Shown here piece after piece: positions 9,020 to 17,590 of a stretch of 64,000 bases of DNA. Below the pieces are notes generated by a model, which saw only the letters and a program-made list of their open reading frames with translations, was not told the origin of the DNA and made no database searches. This DNA comes from Bacteroides sp. (GTDB lineage Bacteria > Bacteroidota > Bacteroidia > Bacteroidales > Muribaculaceae). The stretch covers positions 1 through 64,000 of the forward strand of contig JAAVCK010000008.1 of assembly GCA_014802325.1 (NCBI GenBank), read 5' to 3'. The stretch's first letter is position 1. Every line of letters begins with the position of its first letter. The translations under genes and the position numbers were made by a program.

Positions 9020-9060
9020 GCGGACGCTGTAACAATCGCAGCGTCCGCTATTTTATTATA
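9020..9060 (+). terminator. Intrinsic terminator after xseB
   Basis: A 10-bp stem, GCGGACGCTG (9020-9029) with CAGCGTCCGC (9039-9048), is followed by the T-rich TATTTTATTATA. It ends the aminotransferase-xseB unit. Confidence 0.75.
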
Positions 9061-9099
9061 TATCACCACCTTATGAAAATATCAACCGGGAAATTTATC

Positions 9100-9170
9100 G
9101 TTACAAAATTGTAACAGCAGGCTTATTGTAACAATTTTGCAACAAAATCATTAAACCGTTAAAGTATTGT
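9100..9170 (+). promoter_or_regulatory. Upstream element of the first sigma factor gene, shared with the second
   Basis: The long gap 8977-9321 holds the xseB terminator, a palindrome GTTACAAAATTGTAAC (9100-9115), and ACAATTTTGCAACAA (9131-9145) followed 28 bp later by TTAAAGTATT (9159). The same two blocks with the same 28-bp spacing occur before the paralogous sigma gene (24874 and 24902). In both cases they lie about 100 bp upstream of a TAATTTTG box. This points to a common activator or operator site. An AT-rich inverted repeat AATGTTAA/TTAACATT is also present near 9209-9231. Confidence 0.55.
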
Positions 9171-9260
9171 TTAACAATGTTTTATCATGCAGCCGTGAAC
9201 AATCTTGAAATGTTAACGGGAATTTAACATTAAATAATTTCATTTCGCAGCGAGAGGTAG

Positions 9261-9268
9261 TAATTTTG
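9261..9268 (+). promoter_or_regulatory. -7 box of the first sigma factor gene
   Basis: TAATTTTG in the context GTAATTTTGAA. The same context (CAGTAATTTTGAA) precedes the second sigma factor gene. Confidence 0.65.
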
Positions 9269-9321
9269 AAATGTTCAAACGAACAAACATTCTAACAACG
9301 ATCACCTAAAAACTTACGATT

Positions 9322-9828
9322 ATGGCAACGACACTGTTTAAAAACAATCTCATGAATCTCCAGAGCAACATGCTTAACTTCGCAATGATGCTCACTCAGA
9401 ACCGTGACAATGCCTATGATCTCCTTCAGGACACCACACTCAAGGCACTCGACAATGAAGACAAGTATGCCGAAAACACCAACTTCAAGGGCTGGGTTTT
9501 CACCATCATGCGCAACATCTTCATCAACAACTACCGCAAGGCATCGCGTGCTGCTACAATCGTGGACCAGACCGAAGACCTCTACCACCTCAACCTCTCG
9601 CAGGACTCAGGTTTCGAGACACCCGAAGGCTCGTTTGGCGCAGGTGAAATCACCTCAGCCATCAACGCTATGAGCGACGAATACCGCATCCCGTTCTCAA
9701 TGCACGTGGCAGGCTACAAGTACAACGAAATCGCAGAAAAGATGAATCTTCCCCTCGGCACCATCAAGAGCCGCATCTTCTTCGCCCGCAAGCGTCTGCA
9801 GGAGCGTTTCGCTGACTACGCACAGTAA
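9322..9828 (+). CDS. ECF-type sigma-70 family RNA polymerase sigma factor, copy A
   Basis: A 168-residue sigma factor with only regions 2 and 4. Region 2 (about residues 10-75) includes DNAYDLLQDTTLKALDNEDK and the FKGWVFTIMRNIFINNYRK helix that melts the -10 region. Region 4 (about 112-162) contains the helix-turn-helix AGYKYNEIAEKMNLPLGTIK plus SRIFFARKRLQ. No anti-sigma gene lies next to it, unlike most ECF loci. By my count it differs from the paralogue at 25070 at about 20 of 167 positions. The promoter-proximal regions are also alike. It is monocistronic, and its regulon cannot be inferred from the sequence. Confidence 0.92.
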   Translation: MATTLFKNNLMNLQSNMLNFAMMLTQNRDNAYDLLQDTTLKALDNEDKYAENTNFKGWVFTIMRNIFINNYRKASRAATIVDQTEDLYHLNLSQDSGFETPEGSFGAGEITSAINAMSDEYRIPFSMHVAGYKYNEIAEKMNLPLGTIKSRIFFARKRLQERFADYAQ

Positions 9829-9858
9829 TCGAAAGATCACTCACACACAAGTTATTAA

Positions 9859-9909
9859 TAAAAAAAATCAGCACCCGGGCCGGAAGCTTAATCGCCTCCG
9901 GCCCGGGTG
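9859..9909 (-). terminator. Terminator of the MacAB-type export operon
   Basis: A perfect 12-bp stem, CACCCGGGCCGG (9872-9883) with CCGGCCCGGGTG (9898-9909). On the minus strand it is followed by a run of T (plus-strand A-run near 9861-9867). It separates the convergent sigma factor and permease genes. Confidence 0.8.
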
Positions 9910-9933
9910 TGTTATAAGCCACAGACTGTGACA

Positions 9934-11151
9934 TCACTCGTAGCGTATGGCTTCGATGGGGTCGAGATTGGATGCTTTCTTGGCGGGATACCAGCCGAAA
10001 AATACACCCGTCACGGTGCAGACGGCAAACGAAAGGCCTACCGAATAGATCTGTATGGCAACTGGCCAGTTGGCTATGAGGTGTACGAGCCATGTTGCGA
10101 CAAAGCCGAGTAATATGCCTATGATACCGCCGGTGACACTGATTATGACGGCTTCGATGAGAAACTGCGAGAGAATGTCGATGCCTCGGGCACCAATGGA
10201 CATACGCAGACCGATCTCACGCGTGCGCTCGGTGACGGATACATACATGATATTCATGATACCGATACCGCCCACGAGGAGCGATATACCTGCTATGCAG
10301 GCAAGGAGCACCGTCATCATGTCGCTCGTGGAGTTCATCATCTCGCTCAGCTCCTGCTGCGAGCGGATGGTGAAGTCGTCGGGCACACCGTCGGCAAGTT
10401 TGTGGCGCAGACGGAGCAGTCCGGTGATCTCGTCGATCACATCTTCAGTCTCGTTTTCGTCCACGGCACTTGCAAATATGCCCTGGATATAGTCGATGGC
10501 GAGTATTCGCTTCATCACGGTGGTGTAGGGAGCGAGCACCACATCGTCCTGGTCCTGACCCATGGAGTTGGCACCTTTGGATTCGAGCACGCCTACTACG
10601 GTGAAGGGTATGGTGCCGAAGCGCACCACCCGTCCCAGCGGGTCCTCGCCGTTAGGAAACAGATTGTCGACTACTGTCTGACCGAGCACACAGACCTTGG
10701 CGGCCGACTTGATATCCTGCTCGGAAAATATACTGCCCTCCCGCACCTTGAGTTTGCGAATATCGAGGTAATCGGGAGTGATACCGTAGATGGTGGAGGG
10801 ATAGTTATTGTTGCCGTTGATAAACTGACCGCCGCTGTTGACCGAAGGCGAGATGGCTGCAATGCCTGGTATGTTCATCATCGCCTCGTAGTCAGACACC
10901 TCCAGCGTCTGGTTATCGTCGGCGCTCTGTCTCACGCCGCCGCGCTGCATGTTGCCGGGATGGATCATGATCATGTTTGATCCCATCTCGGAAATCTGCT
11001 CGCGGATGCTGTTTTTGGAGCCCTGACCTATGGCAAGCATGGTGATCACCGAACCCACACCTATAATGATGCCGAGCATGGTGAGGAAACACCGGAGCTT
11101 ATTGTTGTTGAGCGCCTTAAGAGCGATTTTCAGAAGATTGACTATATTCAT
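9934..11151 (-). CDS. MacB-type ABC transporter permease
   Basis: A 405-residue inner membrane protein. A transmembrane helix sits near residues 17-40 (LRCFLTMLGIIIGVGSVITM), followed by a MacB_PCD periplasmic domain (about 45-240). Three C-terminal helices form an FtsX-like domain (about 280-400, ending PAKKASNLDPIEAIRYE). In MacAB-TolC pumps this subunit transmits ATP hydrolysis to the adaptor without forming a channel for the substrate. The nucleotide-binding domain is a separate gene just upstream, unlike the fused E. coli MacB. It is the last gene of the tolC-macA-ATPase-permease operon. The substrate is unknown. Confidence 0.88.
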   Translation of the reverse strand: MNIVNLLKIALKALNNNKLRCFLTMLGIIIGVGSVITMLAIGQGSKNSIREQISEMGSNMIMIHPGNMQRGGVRQSADDNQTLEVSDYEAMMNIPGIAAISPSVNSGGQFINGNNNYPSTIYGITPDYLDIRKLKVREGSIFSEQDIKSAAKVCVLGQTVVDNLFPNGEDPLGRVVRFGTIPFTVVGVLESKGANSMGQDQDDVVLAPYTTVMKRILAIDYIQGIFASAVDENETEDVIDEITGLLRLRHKLADGVPDDFTIRSQQELSEMMNSTSDMMTVLLACIAGISLLVGGIGIMNIMYVSVTERTREIGLRMSIGARGIDILSQFLIEAVIISVTGGIIGILLGFVATWLVHLIANWPVAIQIYSVGLSFAVCTVTGVFFGWYPAKKASNLDPIEAIRYE

Positions 11152-11161
11152 GGTGCTGATG

Positions 11162-11914
11162 TCAGTCGTTATCGGTGGGTAATTCCTCGTAAGCGCGGCG
11201 GGCCGAGCGTGGCGAGGGATTGTAGGTATCTGAAATAATCTTGCCGTCGCGGAGCACGATGTTGCGCGATGAGTATTCAGCCAGCTCGGGATTGTGGGTC
11301 ACGAAGATGATAGTGCGCCCGCGCTGATGAAACTCCTGAAAGAGCGTCAGAATGCTGAACGAGGTGCGCGTGTCGAGGTTACCTGTAGCCTCGTCGGCAA
11401 GTATGATGACAGGATCGTTGACAAGCGCGCGGGCAATGGCCACACGTTGCTGCTGACCGCCCGACATCTGATTGCTCTTGTGATAGAGCCTCTCCTTCAG
11501 CCCTACTGCCTCAAGAGCCTTAATGGCTCTCTCTCGGCGCTCGGTGGCGTTGACCGACGAGTTGTATAGCAGCGGCAGCTCTACGTTTTCTATTGCCGTG
11601 GTCTTGGGCAGAAGGTTATAGTTCTGAAACACAAATCCGATCTTACGGTTGCGCGTGACGGCACGCTGATTCTTGCTCATCTTCTGCACCGACACCCCGT
11701 CGAGCACATACTCGCCCGAGGTGGGGGTGTCAAGACAACCGAGCAGATTGAGGAGAGTGGACTTGCCGGAACCGGACGTACCCATAATGGTGACAAATTC
11801 GCCTTCATGGATAGTGAACGATACTCCGCGCAGAGCCTTGACCCTCTCGCCGCCCACGACGAACTCGCGCCGCAGGCGGTCAACTACTATAATCTTTTTC
11901 TTTTCTTCCATCAC
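11162..11914 (-). CDS. ABC transporter ATP-binding protein (MacB/LolD type)
   Basis: A 250-residue ATPase. It has Walker A GTSGSGKSTLLNLLG (about residues 45-59), the Q-loop FQNYNLLP, the signature MSGGQQQRVAIARALV, Walker B VIILADEATGNLD, and the switch histidine in FVTHNPELA. These are the marks of the MacB/LolD subfamily. It pairs with the permease 10 bp downstream and the adaptor immediately upstream (3-bp gap). It would drive export of a small molecule or peptide across the envelope through the TolC homologue. Confidence 0.9.
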   Translation of the reverse strand: MMEEKKKIIVVDRLRREFVVGGERVKALRGVSFTIHEGEFVTIMGTSGSGKSTLLNLLGCLDTPTSGEYVLDGVSVQKMSKNQRAVTRNRKIGFVFQNYNLLPKTTAIENVELPLLYNSSVNATERRERAIKALEAVGLKERLYHKSNQMSGGQQQRVAIARALVNDPVIILADEATGNLDTRTSFSILTLFQEFHQRGRTIIFVTHNPELAEYSSRNIVLRDGKIISDTYNPSPRSARRAYEELPTDND

Positions 11915-11917
11915 AGG

Positions 11918-13078
11918 TCACTTTTTCTTGCTGCCGGGGGGCTGAGGGGCAAAGGGGCTACGCGCGGCAGAAGCCGACTCGGCCGATGAAGTTACGGAAT
12001 AACCGGTGGCCACCTTGTCGCCATCTTTCAGTCCGGAAGTCACTACGGAGTAGATGCCATTGGAAGTGCCGGTAGTCACTGCCTTGTTGACAAGGCGGTC
12101 GCCCTCCACTACCCATATAGTGCGCTCACCGTCGGCAGGAGCGGCAATAGCTTCGCCCGGCTCGGGGAGATTCTTGGCACCCGTGTGGGTCTCGGGCTTG
12201 AAATTGAATGCCGACACGGGCAGGAGGAGCACGTCGTTTTCCTCCATTACGTATATCGTGAGGGTGGCTGTGAGGCCCGGTATGAGTTTGTGGTCGGGAT
12301 TGGAAGTTGACACGATTACCTCATAGGTCACCACATTGCTCTCGGTGGTGGGATTGAGGCGCACCTGGGTCACCGAGCCTTCAAAAAGTTGGTCGGGGTA
12401 AGCGTCGACAGAGAAAGTGACATGCTGGCCCACTTTCACCTGTCCAATATCGGCCTCGTCGACATTGCCTACCACCTGCATATTGTCGAGGTCGGCGATG
12501 GTGTAGAGGTTGGCCACGTTCATGTTTGATACCACGGTCTGTCCTACCTCAACCTCACGCGAGATTACGATGCCGTCGATAGGCGAATAGATTTCGGCGT
12601 AATTAAGATTTTTGGCGGCGCGCACTCGGTCAGCCTGAGCTTTCTCGTAGGCGGCTTTCGACACCTTGAGGTCTTTCATCGAGGTCTGATACTCATACTC
12701 GCTTATGAGTTGCTTCTCGTAGAGCGCCTTGTCGCGGTTGAAATTAGTGAGATTATAATCGTAGGTCAGCTTGGCGGACTCAACATTGGCCTCGGCACTG
12801 CGCAGGTCGGCGTCGAGAATGGTCTTCTCAATCTCAGCAATGAGCTCGCCCTTCTTGACAATGGAATTGTAGTCGGCATAGAGCACGGAGATGATACCGG
12901 TAACCTGCGTACCCACGTCGACCGAAGTGACGGATTCGAGAGTACCCGTAGCGGTGACGGTCTCTGACAGATTGCCTTTCTGTACGGTGACGGTGTCGAG
13001 CGTCACCGATTCCTTTGAGCCGCAGCCTGCGAGGAGGGGCAGCATCAAGGCAAGATAAAAGATATACTTAGCTTTCAT
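11918..13078 (-). CDS. Periplasmic adaptor (membrane fusion) protein, MacA-like
   Basis: A 386-residue lipoprotein-like adaptor. The signal ends in LLAGC (Cys about 19). It has a barrel-sandwich hybrid (about residues 35-70 and 165-200, EIYSPIDGIVISREVEVGQTV), a coiled-coil hairpin (about 85-165), a beta-barrel domain, and a membrane-proximal domain. The tail is rich in Ser, Ala and Pro. In MacAB-TolC systems it bridges the permease to the outer membrane channel. It sits between the tolC homologue (16-bp gap) and the ATPase gene. Confidence 0.88.
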   Translation of the reverse strand: MKAKYIFYLALMLPLLAGCGSKESVTLDTVTVQKGNLSETVTATGTLESVTSVDVGTQVTGIISVLYADYNSIVKKGELIAEIEKTILDADLRSAEANVESAKLTYDYNLTNFNRDKALYEKQLISEYEYQTSMKDLKVSKAAYEKAQADRVRAAKNLNYAEIYSPIDGIVISREVEVGQTVVSNMNVANLYTIADLDNMQVVGNVDEADIGQVKVGQHVTFSVDAYPDQLFEGSVTQVRLNPTTESNVVTYEVIVSTSNPDHKLIPGLTATLTIYVMEENDVLLLPVSAFNFKPETHTGAKNLPEPGEAIAAPADGERTIWVVEGDRLVNKAVTTGTSNGIYSVVTSGLKDGDKVATGYSVTSSAESASAARSPFAPQPPGSKKK

Positions 13079-13094
13079 AAATATGAGAGGTGGA

Positions 13095-14408
13095 TTAATT
13101 CAGTGTAATATCAGCGGTGCGGTAATACTCTATCATCTTCATGCCGAGCACCGCCATGTATTTGGCCTGAAGCACGGTGTGGCGCGCCTCGGTCAGGGCG
13201 TTGTGGGCCGACATGAGTTCGATGGGGTCTACATAGCCGAGCTCAAACTTCTCGGCGGTGAGTGCATCGGTGGCCTCGGCTGCGCTGAGCTGCTCTAATG
13301 CAGCGGTGTAGCGCGACTGGGCCGTGCGGGTGTCGACATACCAGTTCTCCACCTGCTGCGCCAGACTGACACGGCGCTGATCAATGTCGAGTTCGGCGCC
13401 TACGGTCTGCACGCGGGCTTTGCCCACGGCTGCCAAAGTCTTCTTGTTGTCGAATATAGGCACGGATAGCGACAGGCCTATCTGCTCGCCGAAATTCTGC
13501 TTCATCGACGTGCCAAACGAGTTGCCCGGGGCTACATAGCCCGTGCCCACACCGGCAGTAAGGGCTATCTTGGGCATACGGCCCGCGCGCGCTATCTTCT
13601 CGTCGATCTCGCTGCTCTCGCGCGCCAGATCGAGACTGCGCAGTTCGAGGTCAGTATCAAGAGCGAGTTGATAGCTCTCGTCGATGGGTGGCAGCGCGGC
13701 CATAATCTGGTCGGTAGTCCAGTCCACATCGGCGGGGGTGACATCCTGCTCTATGCCGAGCGAAAGGAGCTGCTTCAGCTCTATGCAGCGGGTACTGAGA
13801 GTACCGCGTGCATTGACGAGAGCATAATTATCCTGCTCGGCCTGGGAGCGAAGCTGGGCATAGTCGACGCGCGATGCCTTGCCAGCTTCCATGAGCGCCT
13901 TGGCGCGCTCGGCCTGGGCGTTGCTCAGCTGAGCCATCTCCTCATACACGGCTATCGACTCGCGGGCATAGAGAATATTGAGATACACCTGAAGAATATC
14001 GGTGCGGAGCGAACGCACAGCGGCGTCTGTGTTGATGCGGCTCATCTGAGAGCCGAGCTTGTCGCGGCGAATATTGTTTTCTCGCGAACCGCCGTCCCAT
14101 ACCGTCCATGCGGCATTGAAGCCATAATTGCTCGTATATGAATTACGCGCTCCCGTACCCCAGGGATAATTGGAATATCCGTGGGAGGTGGAGAAGTCGA
14201 GCGACGGCTGCCACTGCGCCTCGGCCTCGGAGAGAGAAATGTCGGCGGTCTGCTCGGCAAGCCTTGTCTTCATCAGGGGTATATTGTGGGTCTCGGCATA
14301 GTTCACGCAGTCAGCGTAGGTCCACACCTCGGCATGAGCACCGGTCCATGCCGCCGCAAGCCCCGATAATAAAATTAAAAAACGATTCATGTAATACAGT
14401 TTCTTCAA
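13095..14408 (-). CDS. TolC-family outer membrane efflux protein
   Basis: A 437-residue exported protein with a signal peptide (about residues 1-26) and two outer membrane efflux protein repeats (about 30-215 and 235-425). These are rich in long helices with Ala/Glu/Gln heptads (SLSEAEAQWQPSLDFSTSHG, ALEQLSAAEATDALTAEKF). A trimer forms the outer membrane exit duct. It is the first gene of the export operon, so the complete tripartite pump is encoded together. A TATTTTCG just upstream resembles but does not match the -7 consensus. Confidence 0.88.
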   Translation of the reverse strand: MKKLYYMNRFLILLSGLAAAWTGAHAEVWTYADCVNYAETHNIPLMKTRLAEQTADISLSEAEAQWQPSLDFSTSHGYSNYPWGTGARNSYTSNYGFNAAWTVWDGGSRENNIRRDKLGSQMSRINTDAAVRSLRTDILQVYLNILYARESIAVYEEMAQLSNAQAERAKALMEAGKASRVDYAQLRSQAEQDNYALVNARGTLSTRCIELKQLLSLGIEQDVTPADVDWTTDQIMAALPPIDESYQLALDTDLELRSLDLARESSEIDEKIARAGRMPKIALTAGVGTGYVAPGNSFGTSMKQNFGEQIGLSLSVPIFDNKKTLAAVGKARVQTVGAELDIDQRRVSLAQQVENWYVDTRTAQSRYTAALEQLSAAEATDALTAEKFELGYVDPIELMSAHNALTEARHTVLQAKYMAVLGMKMIEYYRTADITLN

Positions 14409-14480
14409 TTATCCACCGCGAAAATAGCCACTATTATAATAATATGAAAGTGAAATAGACCAACCGGGTATTTTTATCGA

Positions 14481-14530
14481 CAAAAAAATAAGCCGTCCCG
14501 CCGATCCTTCAGTGAGGACAGGCGGGACGG
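14481..14530 (-). terminator. Intrinsic terminator of obgE
   Basis: A perfect 10-bp stem, CCGTCCCGCC (14493-14502) with GGCGGGACGG (14521-14530). On the minus strand it is followed by CTTATTTTTTTG. Confidence 0.85.
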
Positions 14531-14562
14531 ATATGTGGCGATGTCGGCGATGGGTGGGGTGA

Positions 14563-15765
14563 CTATTCGTCTACCAGATCATCATCGATTGGATAGTAGG
14601 CATCATCGTCGGCGTCGTCATATATCATATCGTCGTCGAAATCCTCTTCAAATTCCTCGACGTCGGCATCGGTGACAGGTGCGTTCTCAAACACAAACTC
14701 GTCCTCCTCGCGCACTCGGTGGTGACCGTCGAGCGGGCGGTGGGTGATAGGATTGACCTCGATACGGTTACGCTCGTCGGTGATCTCACCCCAGAGTATA
14801 TCCTTGAGGCGGTCGATACCCATGCCGGTGACAGCCGAGATAAACACGGTAGGAATGTCGGTGGGGAGATGCTGCTTCATCTCCTCCATCAGCTCGTCGT
14901 CGAGCATATCGCTCTTCGATATGGCCAGCACACGCGGCTTGTCGGCAAGCTGGGGATTGAATTTCTCAAGCTCCGACACCAGTATATCATACTGCTCGCG
15001 CACGTCGTCGGCATCAGCCGGAACCATAAAGAGCAGCACGGCATTGCGCTCGATGTGGCGGAGGAAGCGGAGTCCGAGACCTTTGCCCTCGCTGGCACCT
15101 TCGATGATACCGGGAATGTCGGCCATCACAAAGGAGCGGTTGTCGCGATACGACACTATGCCGAGCTGCGGCTCCATAGTGGTGAAGGGATAGTCGGCTA
15201 TCTTGGGACGTGCGGCCGATATAGCCGACAGAAGTGTGGATTTACCGGCGTTGGGAAATCCAACCAGACCTACGTCGGCAAGCAACTTAAGCTCAAGGAT
15301 GATGCTTTTCTCTATAGCAGGTTCACCGGGCTGGGCGTAGCGGGGAGTGCGGTTGGTGGCACTCTTGAAGTGCCAGTTGCCCAGACCTCCGCGTCCACCG
15401 CGGAGCAGCTTTATCTCCTGACCATCGTCGGTGACCTCAGTGAGATACTCACCAGTCTCGGCGTCAAACACCACTGTGCCGCAGGGCACCTCAACCACAA
15501 CGTCGTCGCCGTCCTTGCCAAACGAACGTCCGGCCGAACCGCTCTGACCGTTACCGGCAAAAATGTGCCGGCGGTATTTCAGAGGCAGCAGAGTCCACAT
15601 GTGGCTGTTGCCGCGAAGTATAATGTGACCGCCACGACCGCCGTCACCGCCGTCGGGTCCGCCTTTGGGTACATATTTGGCGCGATGGAAGTGTCGCGAT
15701 CCGGCACCGCCCTTGCCCGAGCGGCATAGTATCTTAACGTAGTCTATGAAATTGCTGTCAGCCAT
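14563..15765 (-). CDS. obgE: GTPase ObgE/CgtA
   Basis: A 400-residue ribosome-associated GTPase. The glycine-rich Obg fold (about residues 5-160: [30 protein letters not shown]) precedes the G domain. The G domain has P-loop [11 protein letters not shown] (about 168-178), switch [22 protein letters not shown], and a SKSD base-recognition motif. The C-terminal 60 residues are strongly acidic ([19 protein letters not shown]), a variable feature of Obg tails. It acts in late 50S ribosome assembly and the stringent response. It is 80 bp downstream of the nucleotidyltransferase gene, possibly the end of the same transcript. Confidence 0.95.
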   Translation of the reverse strand: MADSNFIDYVKILCRSGKGGAGSRHFHRAKYVPKGGPDGGDGGRGGHIILRGNSHMWTLLPLKYRRHIFAGNGQSGSAGRSFGKDGDDVVVEVPCGTVVFDAETGEYLTEVTDDGQEIKLLRGGRGGLGNWHFKSATNRTPRYAQPGEPAIEKSIILELKLLADVGLVGFPNAGKSTLLSAISAARPKIADYPFTTMEPQLGIVSYRDNRSFVMADIPGIIEGASEGKGLGLRFLRHIERNAVLLFMVPADADDVREQYDILVSELEKFNPQLADKPRVLAISKSDMLDDELMEEMKQHLPTDIPTVFISAVTGMGIDRLKDILWGEITDERNRIEVNPITHRPLDGHHRVREEDEFVFENAPVTDADVEEFEEDFDDDMIYDDADDDAYYPIDDDLVDE

Positions 15766-15845
15766 AGTGAAAAAAATGGTATTTGGTTATTGTCTTGATT
15801 ATAAAACCGCGCCGAGGGTGGTTTCGTTCACTGCGCGGCAAATAT

Positions 15846-16892
15846 TCACTCTGAAAGGTCGCGGTGATGGTCCATCAGCTCGCATGCGTGGGCATAGTCA
15901 GTGTGCGACCCTATATCGATCCATGTGCCTGATATGGGGAAATAGCTCACCTTTCGTCCGGCGGCTATGGCATCGGTGATGAAGTCGGTGGCATCGGTGC
16001 GGGAGTCGCGGCTGAGGGTGGCGAGCAGACTGTCGGAAATCAGATATATGCCGGCGTTGGCATAGTAGGCATACGCGGGCTTCTCCTCCAGCGCCGTGAC
16101 CCGGCCGCGGTCGGTGGCGAGTATGGCGTAGGGCACTGACACATTGTAGGGTATGGCGGCTATGGTGATGTCAGCCCCCGAAGCAGTGTGGTGGAGATAG
16201 AGATCTTCGTAGGATATGGTGGTGAGCAGGTCGGAGTTCATCACCAGCGTAGTGCCGAGTGTGCCCGGCTCAACGAGCGAGGCCGAGCCGAGTGTACCCA
16301 TCGGGAAGGTCTCGCGCACGCATTTCACATCCACACCACCCACCGGAGTGGCGAAATGCTCTTCGAGCTGCTCGGCCAGATAGTTGACCGTCACGGTAAT
16401 ATCTTTTACACCCACCGAAGCAAGCGCCTCGACATTGTAGTCGATAATAGCCTTTCCGGCCACCTTGACAAGCGGCTTGGGGGTAGTGAGGGTAAGCGGA
16501 CGCAAGCGCTCGCCCTTGCCACCTGCCATGATGATGGCCCGCATGGGCAGGATGGTGCGCGTCTGAGTAGTGTCAAGTATCGAAGTGACACGGCAGTCGG
16601 CATCGAGCACGGGGATGAGGTGTTTGCCCGAACGGCGCATTTCCTTCAGGGCGCGCACATCTATGGCGCCGTCGCGCAGGAAGCTGAATCCTCGGTGCAT
16701 GGCCTCGGTGACTGAAGCCGTGAGCGGAATGCCGCGGAGAAGTGCGCGGCGTATGTCGCCGTCGGTAAGAGTGCCGGTCATAACACCGTCGGGCGAGGTC
16801 ACGAGAAGGGTCATCTCACTACCCGACAGACGGTTGATGGCTTCGAGTGCCTGGAGAAGCGTGGCGGAACTGTGGATTATATGATTTTTCAT
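15846..16892 (-). CDS. CBS-domain sugar-1-phosphate nucleotidyltransferase, PtmE-like
   Basis: A 348-residue protein. Two CBS motifs occupy about residues 1-115. A nucleotidyltransferase domain follows (about 117-345) with the signature MRAIIMAGGKGERLRPLT, PKPLVKVAGK, and a late GTWIDIGSH loop. This CBS-NTP_transferase layout is that of PtmE, the glucosamine-1-phosphate guanylyltransferase that starts the GDP-linked route to legionaminic acid in Campylobacter. Its neighbours, a CMP-sugar synthetase and a hydrolysing 2-epimerase, fit that pathway. It overlaps the upstream synthetase gene by 4 bp (ATGA), indicating translational coupling. The exact sugar and nucleotide are inferred. Confidence 0.82.
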   Translation of the reverse strand: MKNHIIHSSATLLQALEAINRLSGSEMTLLVTSPDGVMTGTLTDGDIRRALLRGIPLTASVTEAMHRGFSFLRDGAIDVRALKEMRRSGKHLIPVLDADCRVTSILDTTQTRTILPMRAIIMAGGKGERLRPLTLTTPKPLVKVAGKAIIDYNVEALASVGVKDITVTVNYLAEQLEEHFATPVGGVDVKCVRETFPMGTLGSASLVEPGTLGTTLVMNSDLLTTISYEDLYLHHTASGADITIAAIPYNVSVPYAILATDRGRVTALEEKPAYAYYANAGIYLISDSLLATLSRDSRTDATDFITDAIAAGRKVSYFPISGTWIDIGSHTDYAHACELMDHHRDLSE

Positions 16893-17590
16893 GTCAACGC
16901 GGATGAGGAGGCAAGAATATTTTCGGCCATCAGCCAGTCAAAAAGCGTGTCGAGGTCAACGCTGCGGTCAGAGGGCATGGGGCAGGCCACGCGACGGGGC
17001 ATGGCGCCGAGCGGCATGGCACGGAGCGACTGCGGATTGATCACATAGACAGCGCCGTTGTATTGCCACGCTTTAGGAGCGTCCTGACGGCGCGTGATGA
17101 GTCCGTCGCCTTTCGATACATGCAGGTAGCCGGTAGCAGGGTCGGTCTCGAAACAGTCATAATAAGGATTGCATGAGGCTTCGCGGACTGTGACCACCAT
17201 GTCGATCTCAGAGGTATAGAGAGCCAAGCAGGCGGCTACGTCGGCAGCGGTGCGCAGAGGCGACGTGGGTTGCAGGAGCACCACGCAGTCATATTCCACA
17301 CCGGCTGCGTCGGCCTGATCCATAGCGTGGAGTATCACTTCTCGGCTTCCGGATGTGTCAGTGGCGAGATGGGCGGGTCGCAGCCATGGCACGTCGGCAC
17401 CGGCGCCCCGAGCCACTGCGGCGATAGCCTCGGAGTCAGTCGACACCACTACGTGGGCAACCGACGGCGCCAGCTGAAGCGCCACATCTATAGAATACGT
17501 TATCAACGGCCGACCGGCAAGGAGCCGGACGTTTTTGTGAGGTATTCCCTTGCTGCCTCCACGGGCGGGGATGACGAAAAGCGGTGTCAT
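16889..17590 (-). CDS. CMP-nonulosonate (acylneuraminate) cytidylyltransferase
   Basis: A 233-residue enzyme of the NeuA/LegF/PseF family. It has FVIPARGGSKGIPHKNVRLL (about residues 5-24) for CTP binding, VVVSTDSEAIA, LLQPTSPLRTAADV (about 105-118), and a late RSVDLDTLFDW containing the metal-binding aspartates. It transfers CMP from CTP to a nine-carbon acidic sugar. From its partners I favour legionaminic acid over N-acetylneuraminate, but the two cannot be separated by sequence alone. It overlaps both neighbours by 4 bp. Confidence 0.88.
   Translation of the reverse strand: MTPLFVIPARGGSKGIPHKNVRLLAGRPLITYSIDVALQLAPSVAHVVVSTDSEAIAAVARGAGADVPWLRPAHLATDTSGSREVILHAMDQADAAGVEYDCVVLLQPTSPLRTAADVAACLALYTSEIDMVVTVREASCNPYYDCFETDPATGYLHVSKGDGLITRRQDAPKAWQYNGAVYVINPQSLRAMPLGAMPRRVACPMPSDRSVDLDTLFDWLMAENILASSSALT

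Noticed and set aside
10402-10980. Long plus-strand frame opposite the MacB-type permease
   Set aside because: It is a shadow of the high-GC minus-strand gene. The minus frame carries the complete MacB family sequence.
14719-15729. 336-codon plus-strand frame opposite obgE
   Set aside because: The minus strand encodes an unmistakable Obg GTPase. The plus frame is a codon-bias artefact.
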